Shown one piece after another: positions 58,248 through 64,000 of a stretch of 64,000 nucleotides of DNA (its first letter is position 1; the number at the start of each line of letters is the position of its first letter). The DNA comes from Brachynemurus nebulosus (Eukaryota; Arthropoda; Insecta; Neuroptera; Myrmeleontidae). Location of the stretch: contig JAPWDM010000008.1 in NCBI GenBank assembly GCA_035578155.1, forward strand, positions 22,034,598 to 22,098,597, written 5' to 3'. The notes beneath the pieces were generated by a model. That model was not told where the DNA came from, made no database searches, and was given only the letters and a program-made list of their open reading frames with translations. The translations under genes and the position numbers were made by a program.

Positions 58248-58684
58248 GGCCGTATTCTAGTCTAGAAATTCGAAAATTTTTTTTCATATTTTCAAAGTTA
58301 AGACCTTTAAGAATAAGCCTCTAAAAGGATTTACGGAAAATCGAATTATTTTCAGAGTTATGGTGATTTTTTCCCTGTGTATTGTGCATCTTTTCAGTGT
58401 TAAATTCAAATTTTTAATATAAATTACTCGAAACTATGTAATTTTTTCAATACGGTTGACATGATGTCTCAAGTTCTAATGCACCGATTTACTTGAAATT
58501 GGGTATAGACCTTCTTAATACTATCAAAATTGTACCGATTTAAATTTTGGTTTTATTTTTTTTAAATTTTTATACTTTTGAAATATCAATAAAAAACAGG
58601 TAAAAAAAATGGATACTAAAAGTATTTTTTTTATTACGCCCGTAAAATCACCTCAAAATCTAGCCTCTAGACTAGAATGTTCCC
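58248..58684. mobile_element. TTAA-flanked MITE
   Basis: 437 bp; ends GGCCGTATTCTAGTCTAGA and, as complement, GGGAACATTCTAGTCTAGA, both at TTAA. It begins 54 bases after exon 3 of the ZAD gene. A related right end (CTAGACTAGAATACTGCC) lies at about 59467-59490. Confidence 0.8.
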
Positions 58685-58883
58685 TTAAACAGCACAAGTT
58701 TTGTGAAATTCTCAAAATCTAATAAGGAAACCTATTCTGGCATTAGTTATTTTTTTGATCACTAATTTGTGTATTTAAAGTTTTACGAGTCCCTAATTGG
58801 AAACGATTAAATTTCCCTGGCGGTTGTTTACGGAACTAACGTATGACAGATCCTTTACGATAGCTGTGTGACAAATGTACTGG

Positions 58884-58885
<2 letters not shown>

Positions 58886-58963
<78 letters not shown>
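58886..58963. repeat. (TA)n microsatellite
   Basis: About 78 bases of alternating TA, preceded by the repeat shared with 30725-30810. The 65-codon minus-strand frame through it is an artefact. Confidence 0.97.
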
Positions 58964-58967
<4 letters not shown>

Positions 58968-60394
58968 CTATTAATATTTTTAATGTCCATTTTTTGATCA
59001 GTTTATTGATATTTTAAAAACATAAAAAAATTCCGTACAAAAAATGGAAATTCAAGGATTTATAGCGATTTAAAAAAATAATATGCTGGTTGATATGATT
59101 TTGGGATTTGTGTTCATCTGAAACAAAAAAAGAAAAAAATTCTGGTTTAAAACGGTTATAGTTTTGCCAAGAAATAGAATGAAAAAAAAATTAAAAATCT
59201 TAAAATGGCGGCTGCTTAAAAAATTTTTTTTTGACGTTTTTTCAGTTTTTTATTTTTTAAAAACAGTAAAAATTAATATTTTGCCCTATCCATAGTTTCT
59301 ACCATAAAGCAACATGTACTGCAGGTACATGCCAAATTTGTAATCGATTGGATAAATAGAACTTGAGATATCATTACGATCAGCTTAAAAAATGTAGTTT
59401 TGAGAAAAACGTCATTTTGCAAGTCTATACTGTCAGATAATAAAATAAAAAAATCTAATTTTAAAAAATTCTAGACTAGAATACTGCCTAAAATCACATA
59501 ATTATTGGGAAGTCAAATGGAGGCGTGGTTTAATATTGGGAAATAATTATTTGAGCAGTTTTTTATACATTTGGTCAGTTACCTTGGTCCGTTAAAAATT
59601 CAAACGGTCAATAGTATATTTTTTTAGCAGTATTAAATCAACTTTAGCAGTAAAAAGTGGTTAGTAATAAAAATGAATTTGGTCAGTTATTTTATCTTAC
59701 AATGGTCAATAAAATAAATAAATGATCAGTAAAATAAATAAATGGTCAGTAAAATATCTAAACGGGCAGTTAAATAAATAGTTTGCCAGTTCCAAGAATA
59801 CAATAAAAGTCAAACGTTATTTTGATTGAAAATAGTGTAAAATCTGAGCCAAAAATGATGAATATTTTGCGAAAACGTAGCGCGAAAATTCATGTTTTGT
59901 TATTTTGTTTTATGAAAAATGCAATTAGGAGGCTAACAAAATAAAATTAGTCTAGATATACTTATCTTAAAGGAATTATATATATGTACTTAATAAATTT
60001 CTAATACTGACTGACTGACAGACAACGTACAGCCTAAACCGTTGGGTTTAAAAAAATGAAATTTTGCATAGGAGTTCCCTATGTAACGTAGGTGATAGTG
60101 TTGGGTCGCACATGGGCGAGTCACTCTGAAAGAGGGACTCTTTTAAGTTTGTGTGCGGTGTGCTGTGCGACTCTTACAAAAGGAGTCACTAGCACAGTCC
60201 GCCATTACCACACGTAACTGAACACATTTGTGCATATGATACTGGACATCAGGATCAACTACATATTGCATATTATTGCACAAACAAAAGAATTTCAACT
60301 TTTTCAAAAATGAAGATACAATATGCATTAGGTAATTTATGGGTTGTTGGGTTGACATTTGACAAATTGCTTTCCAGTTTATAATGTTCGTACG
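58964..60394. other. Intergenic, old repeat fragments
   Basis: 59150-59490 resembles 24300-24580 (phrases GAACTTGAGATATC and TTTTGAGAAAAACG). 59600-59790 holds a run of AAATGGTCAGT-like words. 59995-60095 is an inverted match to 42915-43015. 60100-60200 has several GAGTC(A/G)C and GACTC words. No gene seen; the 71-codon minus frame at 60143 has no known domain. Confidence 0.5.
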
Positions 60395-60583
60395 AATTGA
60401 ACAATATGACTTTTTTACGTACTACTAGAACAGGAAACTACCCCCGCAGGGTAAAGAAGTATATTTTATTTGTTAGTACTATTATTGCATTGTATTAACT
60501 AATTGTTTAACAGTTTTTTTTAAAATTTTTTTTTTAGATGGATACTGACGTTACGTACCAGATATTACGTATTTTTTTACTGA

Positions 60584-61258
60584 GCTAGTGGTGGTTTATT
60601 AATATTACTAAAGAAATCTTATAAGAATGTTACGGTTCTAGAAAGTACTAACTGGTGGTTAATAGTAAATATAAAATTAGACCATTTATCAGTCATAATA
60701 GTGCTTGTTTATTTTAAACCCGATGCTGATTTAACTGCCCTTCTCGAACTGTTTTATTCATCAATTTATGGAATTTTGAATACTTTCTCTAATGAATTAA
60801 TTATTGTTGGTGGTGACTTTAATTGTCGTATGGGAGAATCAAATCAGCTTAGTGAAACTGTTTTTGAGGGAACTGGGTTACTGAACGAAAGGTCTTCATT
60901 AGATTCTATCTGTAATACTAAAGGCCGAAAATTATCTGAGTTTATGGAGAGTTTTGGTTTTGTGTTACTAAATGGAAGAACAAAAAGCGACTTTCCTGCT
61001 CAATTTACCTATAGTTCTACTGCGGGGCAAAGCGTTATTGATCTAGTGTGGTGTAGCACAAGTGGCTTAAAATATATTGAAGATCTAAGAGTGTTAAATA
61101 CTGTGTCTTTGTCCGATCATTTCCTGGTAAATTTGGAACTTATATTTAGTCACACAAAGTATTATAAAAGTTTATTTAATAATGTCGATAATATTATAAC
61201 TCATAACAATAAGCTATGTTGGGATGACTCAAAAAAGGCTACTATTCAGAAGAAATGA
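60584..61258 (+). pseudogene. LINE ORF2, endonuclease portion
   Basis: Open from a TGA at 60581 to TGA at 61256-61258, with no ATG of its own at the start. It reads SGGGLLILLKK..., LIIVGGDFNCRMG, and SDHFLVNLEL near the end: the C-terminal two-thirds of an apurinic-type endonuclease, including the GGDFN and SDH catalytic motifs. The N-terminal part with the first acidic residue is missing, and the bases before 60584 look frame-shifted or truncated. It overlaps the next frame at ATGA. Confidence 0.85.
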
Positions 61259-63729
61259 AGTACTCTAACAAAGTTTCTCTTAACTTCAATGAGTGCAGTG
61301 TACAAAGTTTATATGAAAACTTAAAAAATGCTATCTACAGTGTAAGTAATAAATTAAATATGGTAAAAGTTAGCCAGAATAGATTTAGGAAACAAAATAA
61401 ACCTTGGTTTAACTTTGAGTGCATTCAAATGAAAAGTGAAGTGAAAGACAAGTTAAAATTATGCAGAAAAGAGGGTTTTACAGAAGTGAATAAGAATTTG
61501 TATATTAATGCCAAGAAAACATATAAATTATTAGTAAAAAAAAAGAAATTAGAATATGAACTAGAGTTGACAAATCGTAGGGCTAATACTAAGGACAGTA
61601 AAAGTTTCTGGAATGTTGTGCGTGAATTTAAAAATAGTAATCATAAAGTAAACTGTATTGCACTGGATGAGTGGGAAAGATTTTTTAAAAACGTTTATGG
61701 CCAAAGGATTAAATGTAGCACTTCCTTTGTTGACGTCAGAGACCAAATCTTGGATTGTGAAATTAGTAATGAAGAAGTAATGCGTAGTTTAAATAAATGT
61801 CAACTAAATAAAACACCAGGAGAAGATGGCATAGGTAATGCATTTTATAAAAATTTGCCACAGAATTGGATACTTTATTTGACAGTTATGTTTAATAAAA
61901 TATTTGATTCAGAAACAATGCCAAATGAATGGGCTAAAAGTGACTTAATTTTAATTCATAAAAAAGGAGACAGAAACAACCCAGAAAATTACAGAGGCAT
62001 AGCACTGGTTAATTGTGTAGCAAAAATTTTTACGCAAACTTTAGCTAGCAGACTTACATACTGGGCAACAATAAATAATGTCATACCGGAATGCCAGAAC
62101 GGTTTCAGAACTGGCCGTGGTTGTATTGATAATATTTTTGTGTTATCAGTAATTACTCAGCTACATTTACGGTTACCAAAAAGAGTAGTTTATGCATTTT
62201 TTGTAGACTTTCGGCGAGCTTTTGACAAGATTAGTCATGAAAAATTGTGGTGGAAACTATATAACGCTGGAGTAAGTAGAAAATTTATTAGAATTATTAA
62301 ATTTCTCTATGAAAGAGCTTCATTTCGAATAAAAAATAATGGCCAGTATATAAACCTAAACGTTACAACTGGTGTATTACAGGAAGAATGCTTAAGTCCT
62401 ATGTTATTTTCTCTATTTATCCATGATATCGAGAAATTTTTTCGAGAACGTGGCGTAAATGGACTTAATATTGATGGTTTTAATGAAATTTTAATGCTGC
62501 TTTTTGCGGATGACCTTGTAATCTTGGCGGATTCAGCTGGAGATTTATTGAAGAAAATCAAAATTTTGGAAATATACTGTGCTGAAAATAAACTAGAAGT
62601 AAATTTGGAAAAAAGCAATATCGTAGTTTTTCGCCGAGGAGGGAAAGTTCCAAATAAAAAATTCTTTTTTAATCAACATGAAATTCGAATTGTCCCAAAG
62701 TATGTTTACTTAGGTATACCGTTTTGCTCATCATCACTGTTTCATGAGGCATGTTCAGCAGCTATTTGTAAAGCTAATACTGCAATTGGTACCACCTTAT
62801 CAATCTTATCAAAATCGAAGTGCCAGAGTTGGGATACTAGAATACGATTGTTTGATGCTATTGTGCAGTCAAATTTATTATACAGTGCACCAGTTTGGGC
62901 TTTACGTTACGTCGATCTATTGAAAAAAATCCAGATGGGGTATTATAAGAAAATTTTAACATTAGCAAAATGTACTCCTAATTATGTTGTTAGGCTAGAG
63001 ACTGGATCGGTGAAATTGGTGGTGAAAGTAGTTGAGTTGACACTTAATTGGATCAAAAAAATACTACTGATGAGTGAGGAAAGATATCCAAGACTCTGTT
63101 TCAACAGGTTAGTAAAACTAAGCGAGGCTAATAGCGAAGTAGGTAGAAAATATAATTGGTATTGCCAATTAAAGTATATTTTGCAATCAGTTATTACTGA
63201 CAGTAATTTATTCGATGATCCATCTGCTCTTATATCACAGAAACATACAATTATTGCTGCTTTAAAAGATAAATATATAAAAGATGATTTTGAACAATTA
63301 GCTAAATCAAATTATTGTTTATTTTACCGATCACTACAATTAGCCAGTGGTGTGCAACCATATTTACAAAGGGATACGCCAATAAAACTACAGCGGCTAA
63401 TTGCTCAGCTTCGTACAACTGGTGGAGAATTTATAAACATATATCTACATGGAAGTGTCTATAAGCTTACCCCATCAGAACTGTGTACAATATGCAATAT
63501 GCAAACTCATGAAACTATGGAACATTTTTTCTTCAAATATCCGGTTTATGGTGCATTGAGACAATACTATATTGGAAATTTATTAATGAAATTGAATAAT
63601 GGGAGTCTTGCGCCTGTTCTGTTTTTGGAGGTGGTGTCTGCTGCAAATAAAAGGGACTTGACGGCAATTTATCACTACACTGTCAGTGCATTGAGATTGC
63701 GCGCGTTTATTGTGAATGAGTGGGAATGA
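61255..63729 (+). CDS. LINE ORF2, reverse transcriptase portion
   Basis: 824 codons. Reverse transcriptase motifs in order: IHKKGDRNNPENYRGIAL near residue 240, FFVDFRRAFDKISHEKLWW near 320, GVLQEECLSPMLFSLFIHDI near 375, and the catalytic FADD at 417-420. A thumb and a C-terminal Cys/His knuckle (CTICNMQTHETMEHFF) follow. The enzyme primes cDNA synthesis at a nicked target in the nucleus. Frame is intact throughout. One shift or stop separates it from the endonuclease frame, at the ATGA overlap; a single indel is the simplest reading. Residues QEECLSP replace the usual QGD/QGC-SLSP, a change that may weaken activity. Ends at TGA 63727-63729. Confidence 0.9.
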   Translation: MKYSNKVSLNFNECSVQSLYENLKNAIYSVSNKLNMVKVSQNRFRKQNKPWFNFECIQMKSEVKDKLKLCRKEGFTEVNKNLYINAKKTYKLLVKKKKLEYELELTNRRANTKDSKSFWNVVREFKNSNHKVNCIALDEWERFFKNVYGQRIKCSTSFVDVRDQILDCEISNEEVMRSLNKCQLNKTPGEDGIGNAFYKNLPQNWILYLTVMFNKIFDSETMPNEWAKSDLILIHKKGDRNNPENYRGIALVNCVAKIFTQTLASRLTYWATINNVIPECQNGFRTGRGCIDNIFVLSVITQLHLRLPKRVVYAFFVDFRRAFDKISHEKLWWKLYNAGVSRKFIRIIKFLYERASFRIKNNGQYINLNVTTGVLQEECLSPMLFSLFIHDIEKFFRERGVNGLNIDGFNEILMLLFADDLVILADSAGDLLKKIKILEIYCAENKLEVNLEKSNIVVFRRGGKVPNKKFFFNQHEIRIVPKYVYLGIPFCSSSLFHEACSAAICKANTAIGTTLSILSKSKCQSWDTRIRLFDAIVQSNLLYSAPVWALRYVDLLKKIQMGYYKKILTLAKCTPNYVVRLETGSVKLVVKVVELTLNWIKKILLMSEERYPRLCFNRLVKLSEANSEVGRKYNWYCQLKYILQSVITDSNLFDDPSALISQKHTIIAALKDKYIKDDFEQLAKSNYCLFYRSLQLASGVQPYLQRDTPIKLQRLIAQLRTTGGEFINIYLHGSVYKLTPSELCTICNMQTHETMEHFFFKYPVYGALRQYYIGNLLMKLNNGSLAPVLFLEVVSAANKRDLTAIYHYTVSALRLRAFIVNEWE

Positions 63730-64000
63730 GTTTTGGGCTGATTTGATATATTTCGCGAATCGTTCTCCTCAATTTATTATAGTTATTTTATAATTAGTTT
63801 TTGTTATTTTGTTAATGTTAATTCTTGTTTGTGTTAATTGTTAAAATGTTAATTTTGTTAATGTTGTATTGTTAATTCTTTTAAAAATTAATATTGTATT
63901 TTACTGTAATCATAGCCAAATTCTTGTGATGAATGTGTAAATTCTAGACACAATAAATTTATTATTATTATTATTATTATTATAATTGAACAATATGACT

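Larger units (their letters stand above)
60395..64000 (+). mobile_element. 5'-truncated non-LTR retrotransposon (LINE) with target duplication
   Basis: A 17-base duplication (AATTGAACAATATGACT) at 60395-60411 and again at 63984-64000, the last bases of the window, bounds an insertion of about 3.57 kb. The duplication may extend past the edge. The 3' end has AATAAATTT and then an (ATT)n tail. Coding capacity is endonuclease C-terminus plus reverse transcriptase (next entries). The clade is not settled: the RT and microsatellite tail fit the Jockey/CR1/I range. No ORF1 is present. Confidence 0.92.

Noticed and set aside
60143..60358. 71-codon minus-strand frame with several Cys
   Set aside because: Cys spacing does not match C2H2, ZAD or THAP patterns and the DNA around it is repeat-derived.

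Overview
The window looks like nuclear DNA of an insect. It is AT-rich, and its genes have introns with ordinary GT/AG borders. Two genes carry a ZAD domain (the arthropod zinc-finger-associated domain) linked to C2H2 fingers. Short tracts of the insect telomere motif TTAGG are present, and most of the space between genes is transposon DNA. I cannot name the order or species from sequence alone.

Genes, left to right: an intronless nine-finger C2H2 protein (7876-9348, +); the rRNA-processing factor RRP36 in four exons (13627-15159, +); mitochondrial ribosomal protein L11 in two exons (18498-19143, -); a ZAD-C2H2 gene in three exons (21593-27220, +); two further multi-finger terminal exons with no ZAD exon of their own (33798-35364, + and 43872-45507, +); a second intronless nine-finger protein (52553-53713, -); and the 5' part of another ZAD gene whose fingers must lie beyond the right edge (55706-58193, +). 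A 5'-truncated LINE (60412-63983) fills the right end and carries its target-site duplication.

The three finger exons at 26 kb, 34 kb and 44 kb all have a good acceptor in the same phase. Each would complete the split Arg codon left by exon 2 of the ZAD gene. No other ZAD exon is visible between 22 kb and 55 kb. The stretch could therefore be one complex locus with a common ZAD 5' end and alternative finger 3' ends, like lola or mod(mdg4), or a cluster whose downstream members lost their 5' exons.

The rest is a dense bed of non-autonomous DNA transposons. Many can be delimited to the base from inverted ends and target duplications: hAT-like (8 bp), TA-flanked mariner/pogo-like, TWA-flanked Harbinger-like and TTAA-flanked elements. 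They nest up to four deep at 31-33 kb and 35-39 kb. One fold-back element (about 9.4-10.6 kb) holds seven perfect heat-shock-element trimers at an exact 103 bp period. Several long hairpins, including one in an intron of the ZAD gene, are possible small-RNA sources.
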